Positions 33,341 to 44,009 of a stretch of 64,000 bases of DNA are shown piece after piece. Source of the stretch: Sphingomonas sp. BK345 (GTDB lineage Bacteria > Pseudomonadota > Alphaproteobacteria > Sphingomonadales > Sphingomonadaceae); NCBI RefSeq assembly GCF_014193845.1, contig NZ_JACHZX010000001.1, positions 186,001 through 250,000 of the forward strand. The letters are read 5' to 3'. Each line of letters starts with the position of its first letter. Position 1 is the stretch's first letter. The translations under genes were made by a program, and so were the position numbers. The notes below the pieces were generated by a model. It was not told where the DNA came from. It saw only the letters and a program-made list of their open reading frames with translations, and ran no database searches.

Positions 33341-35001
33341 TGGCCACCGGGGTCACCGCCAACCGTGCCGAGCTGATCGCGATCGCCAACTCGGTCGCGT
33401 CGGAGAAGATGATCGACAAGGCGATCGTCATCGAGGCGATGGAGGACGCGATCCAGCGCGCCGCGCGCACCCGCTACGGCCAGGAGATGGACATCCGCGC
33501 CAAGCTCGATCCCAACAACGGCGACCTGCGGCTGTGGCGCGTCGTCGAGGTGGTCGAGCTGGTCGACGACATCTACAAGCAGGTCGACGTCACCGGCGCG
33601 CAGAAGCTCCAGCCGGGCGCGAGCGTCGGGGACTATCTGGTCGACCCGCTGCCCCCGATCGAGTTCGGCCGCATCCAGGCGCAGGCCGCCAAGCAGACGA
33701 TCTTCCAGAAGGTGCGCGACGCCGAGCGCGAGCGCCAGTATGAGGAGTTCAAGGACCGCGCCGGCGAGATCATCACCGGCGTCGTCAAGCGCGTCGAGTT
33801 CGGCCATATCGTCGTGGACCTCGGCCGCGCCGAGGGCGTGATCCGCCGCGACGCGCAGATCCCGCGCGAGGTGGTGCGCGTCAACGACCGCATCCGCTCG
33901 CTGATCCTGAAGGTGGTGCGCGAGAACCGCGGGCCGCAGATCTTCCTCAGCCGCGCCCACCCCGACTTCATGAAGAAGCTGTTCGCGCAGGAAGTGCCCG
34001 AGATCTACGACGGCATCATCGAGATCAAGGCGGCCGCGCGCGATCCCGGCAGCCGCGCCAAGATCGGTGTGATCTCGCACGATTCCAGCATCGACCCGGT
34101 CGGCGCCTGCGTCGGCATGAAGGGCAGCCGCGTCCAGGCGGTGGTGCAGGAGATGCAGGGCGAGAAGATCGACATCATCCCCTGGTCGCCCGACACCGCC
34201 ACCTTCGTCGTCAACGCACTCCAGCCCGCCAACGTCGCGCGCGTGGTGATCGACGAGGAAGAGGATCGCATCGAGGTGGTCGTCCCCGACGACCAGCTGA
34301 GCCTCGCGATCGGCCGCCGCGGCCAGAACGTCCGCCTCGCCTCGCAGCTCACCGCCAAGGCGATCGACATCCTCACCGAGACCGATGCCAGCGAGAAGCG
34401 CCAGCAGGAGTTCGTGAAGAATTCCGAGCTGTTCCAGAACGAGCTCGACGTCGACGAGACGCTGGCGCAGCTGCTGGTGGCCGAGGGCTTCGGCGCGCTG
34501 GAAGAGGTCGCCTATGTCGAGCTCGACGAGCTCGCCGGGATCGAGGGCTTCGACGAGGATCTCGCGCAGGAGCTGCAGAGCCGCGCGCAGGAGGCACTCG
34601 ACCGCCGCGAGCAGGCCGCGCGCGAGGAGCGCCAGGCCTTGGGCGTCGAGGACGCGCTGGCCGAGCTGCCGTATCTGACCGAGGCGATGCTGGTCACGCT
34701 CGGCAAGGCGGGAATCAAGACGCTCGACGATCTGGCGGACCTCGCCACCGACGAGCTGGTCGAGAAGAAGCGCGCCGAGCCGCGCCGCCGCAACGACGAC
34801 GCGCCGCGCCGCGACTCGCGCAACGACGGTCGCGGCAACGGCGGCGTGCTCGGCGAGTACGGGCTGAGCGACGAGCAGGGCAATGAGATCATCATGGCCG
34901 CGCGCGCGCATTGGTTCGAGGACGAGGACGGCGCGGCGGGCGAGAGCGCCGACGCCGAGAGCGCCGGCGACGCGGGCGCCGAGCAGGAGACGCAGGCCTG
35001 A
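33340..35001 (+). CDS. nusA: Transcription termination/antitermination factor NusA
   Basis: RNA polymerase-binding factor controlling pausing, termination and antitermination. It has 553 residues. In order: the N-terminal RNAP-binding domain ([28 protein letters not shown]), the S1 domain ([30 protein letters not shown]), the KH1/KH2 domains with [15 protein letters not shown] and [16 protein letters not shown], and C-terminal acidic repeats ([35 protein letters not shown]). An Arg/Asn-rich low-complexity insert (about residues 475-500) and an acidic C-terminal tail follow. The start overlaps the rimP stop (TGATG). Confidence 0.98.
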   Translation: MATGVTANRAELIAIANSVASEKMIDKAIVIEAMEDAIQRAARTRYGQEMDIRAKLDPNNGDLRLWRVVEVVELVDDIYKQVDVTGAQKLQPGASVGDYLVDPLPPIEFGRIQAQAAKQTIFQKVRDAERERQYEEFKDRAGEIITGVVKRVEFGHIVVDLGRAEGVIRRDAQIPREVVRVNDRIRSLILKVVRENRGPQIFLSRAHPDFMKKLFAQEVPEIYDGIIEIKAAARDPGSRAKIGVISHDSSIDPVGACVGMKGSRVQAVVQEMQGEKIDIIPWSPDTATFVVNALQPANVARVVIDEEEDRIEVVVPDDQLSLAIGRRGQNVRLASQLTAKAIDILTETDASEKRQQEFVKNSELFQNELDVDETLAQLLVAEGFGALEEVAYVELDELAGIEGFDEDLAQELQSRAQEALDRREQAAREERQALGVEDALAELPYLTEAMLVTLGKAGIKTLDDLADLATDELVEKKRAEPRRRNDDAPRRDSRNDGRGNGGVLGEYGLSDEQGNEIIMAARAHWFEDEDGAAGESADAESAGDAGAEQETQA

Positions 35002-35249
35002 TGCCGTTCGTCTCGATCCGATTGGCGGGCAGCGCGACGCGCGAGCAGAAGGCGGGGATCGTGGCCGATGTCACCTCCTCGCTGGTGACGCGGCTGGGTA
35101 AGAACCCGGCCGCGGTGCAGGTCGTGATCGAGGAAATATCAACCGAGAATTACGGCGCGGGCGGGCAATTGCTCGCCGACCGCGACGCGGGCGCGGCGGG
35201 TGCGGCGTCTTCCAGCCAGGGAGACGCGCATGCGGCACCCGGGCAATGA
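35001..35249 (+). CDS. 4-oxalocrotonate tautomerase family protein
   Basis: An 82-residue tautomerase-like protein. Removal of Met would expose the catalytic amino-terminal Pro ([10 protein letters not shown]). The rest fits the 60-residue fold: TREQKAGIVADVTSSLVTRLGKNPAAVQVVIEEIS. A 20-residue Ala/Gly/Ser tail is unusual. The ATG at 35001 overlaps the nusA stop (TGATG), so it is translated with nusA. No aromatic-degradation gene is nearby, so the substrate is unknown, and it may simply be carried by the operon. Confidence 0.88.
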   Translation: MPFVSIRLAGSATREQKAGIVADVTSSLVTRLGKNPAAVQVVIEEISTENYGAGGQLLADRDAGAAGAASSSQGDAHAAPGQ

Positions 35250-35283
35250 GACTCTAGGCGGTCTCGCGCAGTCGCTGGCTCAC

Positions 35284-35380
35284 CCGTCATCCCGGCCTTG
35301 TGTCGGGATCCACCGTGCCGCGCGCCCGCCGGCGGTGGCGCACGCGGACAAGTGGGCCCCGGAACAAGTCCGGGGTGACG
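35284..35380. repeat. Dispersed inverted repeat, copy 3 (inside the nusA-infB operon)
   Basis: CCGTCATCCCGGCCTTGTGT pairs with the right arm ending CAAGTCCGGGGTGACGG, about 50 bp apart. It is the same family as the copies near 1563, 4213 and 45359. It lies between the tautomerase gene and the antisense GIY-YIG gene. Confidence 0.7.
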
Positions 35381-35403
35381 GCGCGAGTTGGGCTGACCGA
35401 CTC

Positions 35404-35715
35404 TCACCCACGCAGCGGCGGCAAACCCAGACCGGCTGCCAGATCATCCCAATGCGGATTGTCGCGCTCGATGAGGTTGAACTTCCACTGACGTGGCCAT
35501 CGTTTGATGCGCTTCTCGGCAGCGATCGCGTCGACCATCATCTCGGCCGTCTCATACCAGACGAGCCGCGTCACTTCGTGTCGCTTGGTGAAGCTGTCAG
35601 CGTTTCCGCAACGATGCTGCGCGACCCGCGCCGCCAACGCCGCCGTCACGCCGACGTACAGAGTGCCATGACGCGCGCTCGCCAGCAGGTACACGCAGGG
35701 CACGCGTTCGCGCAT
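35404..35715 (-). CDS. GIY-YIG nuclease domain protein
   Basis: A 103-residue single-domain GIY-YIG protein of the UPF0213/YhbQ type. VYLLASARHGTLYVGVT replaces the canonical GIY...YIG strands; the usual Arg (LAARVAQH), the YETAEMMVDAIAAEKRIKRWPRQWKFNLI helix with the catalytic-type Glu, and the Asn in KFNLIE are in place. These small proteins are often encoded next to repeats and are suspected of DNA-repair or mobility roles. It is oriented against the nusA-infB operon, between the tautomerase gene and ylxR, beside an inverted repeat, which suggests insertion. Confidence 0.9.
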   Translation of the reverse strand: MRERVPCVYLLASARHGTLYVGVTAALAARVAQHRCGNADSFTKRHEVTRLVWYETAEMMVDAIAAEKRIKRWPRQWKFNLIERDNPHWDDLAAGLGLPPLRG

Positions 35716-35753
35716 CGATGGGCCTCCCTCTTCATTATAAAGGAGGCGCGCGC

Positions 35754-36457
35754 ATGAGCGAACCCGTCCGCTCCTGCATCCTCACGCGCGAGCGTGCCGA
35801 TCCGGCGCGGCTCGTCCGCCTCGCGCTTGCCCCGGACGGGCGCATGCTGCCCGACGTGCGCGCCAAGGCGCCCGGGCGCGGCGCGTGGGTCGGCGTCGCG
35901 CGTCCCGAACTCGAACAGGCGATCGCCAAGGGCAAGCTGCGCGGCGCCCTCGCGCGCGCGTTCAAGACCGGCGAGCTGACCGTCCCCGACGATCTGCCCG
36001 ACCTGATCGCCGCCGCGCTGGAGCGGAACGCGCTCGACCGACTCGGGCTCGAGGCGCGTGCCGGCACGATCGCGACCGGCGCCGAGCGGATCGAGACCGC
36101 CGCGCGCTCGGGAAAGCTGCACGCGCTGTACCACGCCGCCGACGCGCGCGAGGACGGGCGCCGCAAGCTAGCCCAGGCGTGGCGCGTCGGCAGCGATCGC
36201 GAAGGAAGTGACCTCAAGGGCTTGGCGTTGCCGGTCGAGCGCCCCATATTGTCGTTGGCGCTGGGCCGCGAGAATGTGGTACACATCGGCGTCATAGACC
36301 GCACCGCGGCCGGACGATTGGGCGAAGCGCTCGACCGCTGGCTGCACTTTATCGGCCCTGAACTGACCTCCGCACCTTGCGCTACGGCCGCGCAAGGCGC
36401 ATCGGCGCCCGGCACCGCCGGGCCCGCTTCGGCCGTGAGATTGCACGAGGAATTTGA

Positions 36458-36461
<4 letters not shown>
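35754..36461 (+). CDS. YlxR-family RNA-binding protein (DUF448) with L7Ae-like C-terminal domain
   Basis: A 235-residue protein. The YlxR domain (about residues 1-85) has RSCILTRERADPARLVRLA and PGRGAWVGVARPELEQA. The second domain (about 90-170) resembles an L7Ae/L30e fold (LDRLGLEARAGTIATGAERIETAARSGKLHALYHAADAREDG). The C-terminal 60 residues are not recognised. It sits, as usual, between nusA and infB. The ATG at 35754 has a full AGGAGG 9 bp upstream, unusually strong for this operon and helpful after the antisense insertion. Its stop overlaps the infB GTG. Confidence 0.93.
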
Positions 36462-39214
<2,753 letters not shown>

Positions 39215-39217
39215 GGG

Positions 39218-39604
39218 ATGACGACGCTCGGTACGGTCACCCCCGTCTTGCGCAGCTTCGATGCGGCGCGGACGCGGGCGTTCTATCTGGATTTCCTCGG
39301 CTTCGAATTGGTGTTCGAGCATCGGTTCGAGCCGGGGATGCCGCTCTACATGGGCGTCAAGTCCGGGGATTGTACGCTGCACTTGTCGGAACATTACGGC
39401 GACGGCGCGCCGGGCGCTTCGGTGCGGATCGCGTGCGACGATGTCCTGGCCTATGCCTCGACGCTGCGCGGGCGCGGGTTCGAGAATGCGCGTCCGGGCG
39501 AGCCGCAGCGGATGCCATGGGGCGCGCTGGAGATCGGCGTGCACGATCCGTCGCACAACCGCCTGACCTTCTTCACCCCTGTCGACGGTAATGACGATGA
39601 ATGA
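39218..39604 (+). CDS. Glyoxalase-superfamily (VOC) protein, bleomycin-resistance-like
   Basis: A 128-residue vicinal-oxygen-chelate protein starting 4 bp after infB. The two beta-alpha-beta-beta-beta modules show [28 protein letters not shown] and, in the second, [21 protein letters not shown]. The glyoxalase-type bleomycin resistance proteins have this length and pattern, but the metal ligands of glyoxalase I are incomplete, so binding rather than catalysis is likely. It overlaps rbfA by 14 bp, so it is an embedded passenger of the operon. Confidence 0.88.
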   Translation: MTTLGTVTPVLRSFDAARTRAFYLDFLGFELVFEHRFEPGMPLYMGVKSGDCTLHLSEHYGDGAPGASVRIACDDVLAYASTLRGRGFENARPGEPQRMPWGALEIGVHDPSHNRLTFFTPVDGNDDE

Positions 39605-39995
39605 GCAGAGCGGCGAACGCTCGGTCCGCACGCTGCGCGTCGGCGAGCAGGTGCGTCACGTGCTGTCGGAGATCCTCCAGCGCGGCGACGTGCATGACGA
39701 CACGCTGGCCTCGCACATGGTCAGCATCACCGAGGTGCGGATGTCGCCCGACCTGCGCCACGCCACCGTGTTCGTGAAGCCACTGCTCGGGCGCGACGAG
39801 GAAGCGGTGCTCAAGGCGCTGCGCACCAACACCGCCTATCTCCAGCGCGAGGTGGCGCATCGCGTGCGCACGAAATACGCCGCCAAGCTCAAGTTCCTGG
39901 CAGACGAGAGCTTCGACGAGGGCAGTCACATCGACTCGCTGCTGCGTCGCCCCGAGGTGGCGCGCGACCTGCCCGCCGAGGGCGAGGACGATTGA
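39591..39995 (+). CDS. rbfA: Ribosome-binding factor A
   Basis: Cold-shock factor needed for 16S rRNA 5'-end processing in 30S assembly. It has 134 residues. The KH-like fold is recognised by [85 protein letters not shown]. The ATG at 39591 is used here; a second in-frame ATG two codons later is equally possible. It ends the visible translation operon; a palindrome and vapB follow. Confidence 0.96.
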   Translation: MTMNEQSGERSVRTLRVGEQVRHVLSEILQRGDVHDDTLASHMVSITEVRMSPDLRHATVFVKPLLGRDEEAVLKALRTNTAYLQREVAHRVRTKYAAKLKFLADESFDEGSHIDSLLRRPEVARDLPAEGEDD

Positions 39996-40002
39996 CGCTC
40001 CC

Positions 40003-40026
40003 GCCGGTAAGACGCATCTTACCGGC
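40003..40026. promoter_or_regulatory. Perfect palindrome abutting the vapB start (operator)
   Basis: GCCGGTAAGA and TCTTACCGGC form a perfect 10-bp inverted repeat around a CGCA centre and end on the base before the vapB ATG. Toxin-antitoxin operons of the VapBC type are autorepressed by the antitoxin at such palindromes. The position would also place it as a hairpin at the start codon. Confidence 0.7.
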
Positions 40027-40302
40027 ATGAACGCGATCACGCGACTTTCGGACAAGGGCCAGGTCGTCGTCCCCAAGGCGATCCGTGACCTGAAGGGCTG
40101 GGCCCCGGGGCTTGACCTCGAGGTCGTCGACGCCGGCGACGGTGTAATGCTGCGGCCGCGCCGTCGGGTCAAGACGCTGACGCCATCAGAGGCGGTGGCG
40201 CGCTTCAAGGAGATCTACCAGCATCAGGGTCCGCCCGTCACGCTCGAGGAGATGGACGAGGCGATCGCCGAGGAGGCCGCTCGTCGAGCCGAGCGCTGGT
40301 GA
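40027..40302 (+). CDS. vapB: AbrB/SpoVT-type antitoxin VapB
   Basis: A 91-residue antitoxin. The N-terminal swapped-hairpin AbrB DNA-binding domain is clear: ITRLSDKGQVVVPKAIRDLKGWAPGLDLEVVDAGDGVMLRPR. The C-terminal acidic/aromatic segment (EAVARFKEIYQHQG, then EEMDEAIAEEAARRAERW) is the toxin-binding part. The palindrome directly upstream is its likely operator. The stop overlaps the vapC GTG (GTGA). Because the vapC frame is broken, the antitoxin may now act alone. Confidence 0.92.
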   Translation: MNAITRLSDKGQVVVPKAIRDLKGWAPGLDLEVVDAGDGVMLRPRRRVKTLTPSEAVARFKEIYQHQGPPVTLEEMDEAIAEEAARRAERW

Positions 40303-40693
40303 CCACCGCGGTCGACACGAACGTGGTGCTGCGATGGATCACGCGCGACGATCCGGTACAGGCCGCGGCCGCCGATCCTATCTTCGACAAGCCTGTCATC
40401 ATCACCACGACGGTTTGCTGGAGACCGAGTGGGTCTTGCGCGGACGACGCTACGCGATGCGGCGCAACACCACCGCCACCCTCTTCGAGCAAATCGCGGA
40501 GACCACGACGGTGACGCTCGAGCACGAGGACGGCGTACGCTGGGCCATCGGGCGATATCGTTTGGGCGCCGATTTCGCCGACATGATCCACCTCGTCGTA
40601 CCGGCGGAAGCCACACGCTTCGTCACCTTCGACCGCCGTCTCGCCCGGCACGCCGGCACCGAGGCCCCGCTCGCGATCGAGACGCTCGCCTGA
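40299..40693 (+). pseudogene. vapC: VapC PIN-domain toxin, frameshifted
   Basis: The first frame (TAVDTNVVLRWITRDDPVQAAAADPIFDKPVIITTTV) carries the first catalytic Asp of the PIN ribonuclease. At 40414-40416 the sequence GGTTTGCTGG leaves the frame. Adding one T restores LLETEWVLRGRRYAMRRNT (catalytic Glu), the DFADMIHLV Asp and FVTFDRRLARHAG, up to the stop at 40693. The repaired protein would have about 131 residues, normal for VapC. In the sequence as given the toxin cannot be made. The downstream tdk ATG overlaps the stop. Confidence 0.85.
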
Positions 40694-41274
40694 TGGCCAA
40701 GCTGTATTTCTACTATGCCAGCATGAACGCGGGGAAGTCGACCAACCTGCTCCAGGCCGACTTCAACTACCGCGAGCGCGGCATGCGCACGATGCTGTTC
40801 ACCGCCGCGGTGGACGATCGCTTCGCCGCGGGCACGATCACCTCGCGGATCGGCCTCACCGCGCCCGCCACGATGTTCGACGCCGCGACCGACCTCGCCG
40901 CGGTGGTCGCGGCCGAGCACGCGCGCGCGCCGCTGGCGTGCGTGCTGGTGGACGAGGCGCAGTTCCTCACCGCCTCACAGGTCGACCAGCTCGCCTGGCT
41001 CGCCGACGTCGAGGACGTCCCCGTGCTCGCCTATGGCCTGCGCACCGACTTCCTCGGCCAGCTCTTTGCGGGCTCGGCGCGGCTGCTCGCGCTCGCGGAC
41101 TCGCTGGAGGAGATCAAATCGGTGTGCGCGTGCGGGCGCAAGGCGACGATGAACCTGCGCGTCGACGCCGGCGGACGCCCAGTCACCGCGGGGCGCCAGA
41201 CCGAGATCGGCGGCAACGATCGCTATGTCGCGCTGTGCCGGCGCCATTTCAGCGCGGCATTGGCAGAGGGGTGA
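40693..41274 (+). CDS. tdk: Thymidine kinase
   Basis: Phosphorylates thymidine for salvage. It has 193 residues, the usual size of type II (TK1-like) kinase. The P-loop is ASMNAGKST at residues 9-17. VLVDEAQFLTASQV holds the Walker B-like DEAQF, the catalytic Glu region follows, and the zinc lasso is seen in SVCACGRKA and CRRHF. FLGQLFAGSARLLALADSLEE is typical. The ATG overlaps the stop of the vapC remnant (TGATG), and its stop overlaps the next gene. Confidence 0.95.
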   Translation: MAKLYFYYASMNAGKSTNLLQADFNYRERGMRTMLFTAAVDDRFAAGTITSRIGLTAPATMFDAATDLAAVVAAEHARAPLACVLVDEAQFLTASQVDQLAWLADVEDVPVLAYGLRTDFLGQLFAGSARLLALADSLEEIKSVCACGRKATMNLRVDAGGRPVTAGRQTEIGGNDRYVALCRRHFSAALAEG

Positions 41275-41729
41275 GCGCTGAGCCGATCCTGCGGGTGAGC
41301 GGCATCAACCATGTCACGCTGGCGGTGAGCGACGTGGCGCGCTCGCTCGCCTTCTACCGCGACGTGCTGGGGTGCACCGTGCGTGCGCGCTGGGCGCACG
41401 GCGCCTATGTCGAGGCGGGCACGCTGTGGCTGTGCCTGCTCCACGACGACGCCGCGCGCACGGCACCACACCCCGACTACACCCACCTCGCCTTCAGCGT
41501 GGCAGAGGCGGACTATGCGGCGCTTAGCGCGCGCCTGACGGCGGAGTGCGTGATCTGGAAGACTGATCGCAGCGAGGGCGCGTCGACCTATTTCCTCGAT
41601 CCCGACGGCCACAAGCTGGAGATCCACCTCGGCACGCTCGAGACGCGGCTGGCGCACTATCGCCAACACCCTCTCAAAGGCGTCGAGGTCATCGCGCGCG
41701 AGACCGACCGACCATCGCCGGAGGCTTGA
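41271..41729 (+). CDS. FosA-type fosfomycin-modifying glutathione transferase homologue
   Basis: A 152-residue VOC protein resembling FosA more closely than other glyoxalases. Metal ligands match: His14 (INHVTLAV), His72 (DYTHLAFSV) and Glu117 (DGHKLEIHLG). The fosfomycin/K+ loop WKTDRSEGASTYFLDPDGH contains Lys97, Ser101 and Ser105, and a phosphonate-binding Arg126 is in LETRL. FosA adds glutathione to fosfomycin in a Mn- and K-dependent way; activity here is inferred from residues only. The GTG start overlaps the tdk stop (GTGA), so it is chromosomal and co-translated with tdk; no mobile element surrounds it. Confidence 0.88.
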   Translation: MSAEPILRVSGINHVTLAVSDVARSLAFYRDVLGCTVRARWAHGAYVEAGTLWLCLLHDDAARTAPHPDYTHLAFSVAEADYAALSARLTAECVIWKTDRSEGASTYFLDPDGHKLEIHLGTLETRLAHYRQHPLKGVEVIARETDRPSPEA

Positions 41730-41733
41730 CGCC

Positions 41734-41766
41734 TTATTGAATATCGATAACATCGATAATCAATAA
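41734..41766. promoter_or_regulatory. 33-bp inverted repeat before the DUF2975/XRE operon
   Basis: TTATTGAATATCGAT and ATCGATAATCAATAA form 15-bp arms (one mismatch) around AAC. The AT-rich palindrome ends 12 bp before the ATG at 41779, inside 70% GC DNA, and includes the GGAG RBS at its right edge. It is a strong candidate operator for the XRE regulator encoded two genes on. Confidence 0.75.
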
Positions 41767-41778
41767 GGAGAGTGTCAG

Positions 41779-42294
41779 ATGAGGGATCGTGTCCTGATCG
41801 TCGCCAGCGGCGTGGTCCGCGTCGCGGGATGGGTGAACAGCCTCGCCGCCGCCGGCTTCGTCGTCGCCGTGGCGCTCTCCTTCGCCTTCGCCGACGCGAT
41901 CGGCGCGCATCTCCTCGCCAAATATCCCGGCCACGACATCGCCCTGACCGTCGCGATGCTCCGCACCATGGCGGCGCTGGGACTGATCGGCTGCGTTGCG
42001 GTGCGCCAGATCCTGGTGGCGCTCGGCGCCATCCTGTCGAGCGTGCGCGCCGGTGACCCGTTCGTCGCCGCCAATGCCGCCCGGCTCCAGCGGATCGGCT
42101 GGGCACTGCTGCTGCTGCAGGTGCTCGACCTGGCCGACGGCATGTTCGTGCTGGGCTTCGATCGGCTCGGCGTCGACCACGCCACCTGGGTGCCCGGCTT
42201 CACCGGCTGGGTTGCAGGGCTAATGATGTTCGTGCTCGCGCGCGTCTTCCGAGCCGGTGCGGCGATGCGCGACGATCTGGCGATGACGATCTGA
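41779..42294 (+). CDS. DUF2975 membrane protein
   Basis: A 171-residue inner-membrane protein with four predicted transmembrane segments (WVNSLAAAGFVVAVALSFAF, LRTMAALGLIGCVAVRQILVAL, IGWALLLLQVLDLADGM, GWVAGLMMFVLARVF). DUF2975 proteins usually pair with a small XRE regulator of the YozG type, and that gene follows here with a 1-base overlap (TGATG). The pair is often described as a regulator plus membrane partner with no known ligand. The near-perfect palindrome lies directly upstream. Confidence 0.9.
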   Translation: MRDRVLIVASGVVRVAGWVNSLAAAGFVVAVALSFAFADAIGAHLLAKYPGHDIALTVAMLRTMAALGLIGCVAVRQILVALGAILSSVRAGDPFVAANAARLQRIGWALLLLQVLDLADGMFVLGFDRLGVDHATWVPGFTGWVAGLMMFVLARVFRAGAAMRDDLAMTI

Positions 42295-42512
42295 TGCCGA
42301 TCCTGGTCAACCTCGACGCGATCCTGCAGGCGCGCGGCATGACGCTGACCGGCCTCTCGCAGTCGGTCGACATCACGTTGGCGAACCTGTCGATCCTCAA
42401 GACTGGCAAGGCCAAGGCGATCCGCTTCTCCACCTTGGAGGCGATCTGTCACGCGCTCGACTGCCAGCCCGGCGACATCCTCGTGTTCGATGACGAAGGA
42501 GATGTCCGATGA
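42294..42512 (+). CDS. XRE-family (YozG-like) transcriptional regulator
   Basis: A 72-residue, single-domain helix-turn-helix protein: VNLDAILQARGMTLTGLSQSVDITLANLSILKTGKAKAIRFSTLEAICHALDCQPGDILVFDDE. It matches the Cro/CI-type proteins that accompany DUF2975. It probably represses its own operon at the palindrome 41734-41766. The start overlaps the previous stop and its stop overlaps the next start (ATGA), forming a three-gene unit. Confidence 0.92.
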   Translation: MPILVNLDAILQARGMTLTGLSQSVDITLANLSILKTGKAKAIRFSTLEAICHALDCQPGDILVFDDEGDVR

Positions 42513-43279
42513 TCGCGCTGTTCCTGCGCACCTGGGGCGGCGCGTTCCGCGACGCCGCGCGGCTGGTGCGCGCGCTGCCGCTGCTGGTCGCGGTGATGGT
42601 CGGGCTGGAGCTCGCGCAGCACGCGGTCGAGTTGCGGGTCGGATTCTTCTCGCCCGATCGCGCGGTCCACGCCGCCGCGGCAGATCATCCGCTGCGGCTC
42701 GCACTCGGCTGGCCCAAGATGATCGCGCTCAGCCTCGTCGCCTTCGCCGCGACGCGCCGGCTGCTCGCGGGCGAGGCGCCGCTCCGTCCCGCCGCGGAGG
42801 CGATGCGCCGGCACTATCTGTGGGTCATGGCGCTTGAGCTCATTCCCGCCGCGATCATCATCCACGCCCCCGCGATCGCGGCCGCGCTGGGCGTCGGGGC
42901 GGGAGCGGTACTGCCGCTCCGGGTGACGACCGGCTTGGCGCTGCAGCTCGCCGAGCCGGCATTGTTCCTCTGGTTCGCCAACGCCGCCGCGGGGTCGGGC
43001 GGAGTCGGGCCGGTCGCCTCCGCGCAAGCGACCCGGTGGCTCTATCCCTGGGCGCTGCTGCTGATGCTCGCGGCGCGACTGCCGCTCGCGCAGCTGCACG
43101 GCCGTCTCAACCTATGGGCGGTGGGCCAGACGACCGCTACGCAATGGGGCCTGCTCGCGCTCGACGCGCTGGTCGTCGGGATCCTGGCGCTCGTGGTGCC
43201 GGCGGCGCAGTTAAGGGCCGCGCGGGTGATCGCCGCCCGGCGAGCGCGGCCGTTGCTCGTCGACGCGCCCGCCACCTAG
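42509..43279 (+). CDS. Membrane protein of unknown function
   Basis: A 256-residue membrane protein with six or so hydrophobic segments (for example LPLLVAVMVGLELAQHAVE, MIALSLVAFAATRRLL, LELIPAAIIIHAPAIAAALG, LLMLAARLPLAQL, LALDALVVGILALVVPAA). It has no family signature I recognise. It is coupled to the XRE gene by ATGA and so belongs to the DUF2975/XRE unit. A short soluble loop with His/Asp (FFSPDRAVHAAAADH) lies after the first segment. Function unknown. Confidence 0.75.
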   Translation: MIALFLRTWGGAFRDAARLVRALPLLVAVMVGLELAQHAVELRVGFFSPDRAVHAAAADHPLRLALGWPKMIALSLVAFAATRRLLAGEAPLRPAAEAMRRHYLWVMALELIPAAIIIHAPAIAAALGVGAGAVLPLRVTTGLALQLAEPALFLWFANAAAGSGGVGPVASAQATRWLYPWALLLMLAARLPLAQLHGRLNLWAVGQTTATQWGLLALDALVVGILALVVPAAQLRAARVIAARRARPLLVDAPAT

Positions 43280-43312
43280 CCGAAGCGCGCGCCCTCGCCT
43301 ATCTCGCGCGTC

Positions 43313-44005
43313 ATGGACCCCACCGGCATCATCTGGCGGGCGGCAGTGTGGATCATCCCGCTGGTGCTCGCGATCGTCTTCCATGAGGTGAGCCACGGGC
43401 TGGCCGCGCGCGCGCTCGGCGACCCCACCGCCGCCGAGCAGCGCCGGCTGTCGCTCAACCCGCTGCGCCACGTCGATCCGGTCGGCACCGTGATCCTGCC
43501 GCTGCTGCTCGCGCTGGCGAAGGCGCCAGTGTTCGGCTGGGCCAAGCCGGTCCCGGTCGACGCCCGCCGCCTGCCCCACCCGCGTCGCGACATGATGCTG
43601 GTGGCGCTCGCCGGGCCGGGGTCGAACCTCGTGCTCGCGCTGGTCGGCGCGGTGCTGCTCGGCGCGCTCACCCCCAGCCTCTATGGCATCCAGCCCGGCA
43701 GCCTCACCGCCTTCGTCGCGGCGAACCTGCTCAACTTCGTGATGATCAACGTCTTTCTCGCCATCTTCAACCTGATCCCGCTGCCGCCGTTCGACGGTGG
43801 GCACGTCGTCGCCGGGCTGCTGCCCGAGCGGTTGGCGCAGCGCTGGGACCAGCTCGCGAGATATGGCCTGCTGCTGTTCATCCTGCTGCTGCTGGTGCTG
43901 CCGTCGATCGTGCCCGGCGCCAACATCGTCCAGCGGCTGGTGGCGCCGCCGGCGCAGGCGCTGACCGAATGGTATCTCGGCCTCGCCCAGTCGATCGCGG
44001 GTTGA
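43313..44005 (+). CDS. Site-2 protease family (M50) membrane metalloprotease
   Basis: A 230-residue integral membrane zinc protease. The active-site HExxH is FHEVSHGLAARALG (about residues 24-35). The third ligand motif is NLIPLPPFDGGHV (N-x-x-P-x-x-x-x-DG) around residue 155. LSLNPLRHVDPVGTVILP and FGWAKPVPVD are typical of the bacterial group of small S2P proteins that lack a PDZ domain. The substrate is unknown. The next gene, truB, begins 4 bp after it. Confidence 0.94.
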   Translation: MDPTGIIWRAAVWIIPLVLAIVFHEVSHGLAARALGDPTAAEQRRLSLNPLRHVDPVGTVILPLLLALAKAPVFGWAKPVPVDARRLPHPRRDMMLVALAGPGSNLVLALVGAVLLGALTPSLYGIQPGSLTAFVAANLLNFVMINVFLAIFNLIPLPPFDGGHVVAGLLPERLAQRWDQLARYGLLLFILLLLVLPSIVPGANIVQRLVAPPAQALTEWYLGLAQSIAG

Positions 44006-44009
44006 GCGC

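Noticed and set aside
40938..41270. Longer start for the FosA-like protein
   Set aside because: The upstream sequence is the out-of-frame shadow of tdk; the GTG at 41271 gives the normal N-terminus and overlaps the tdk stop.
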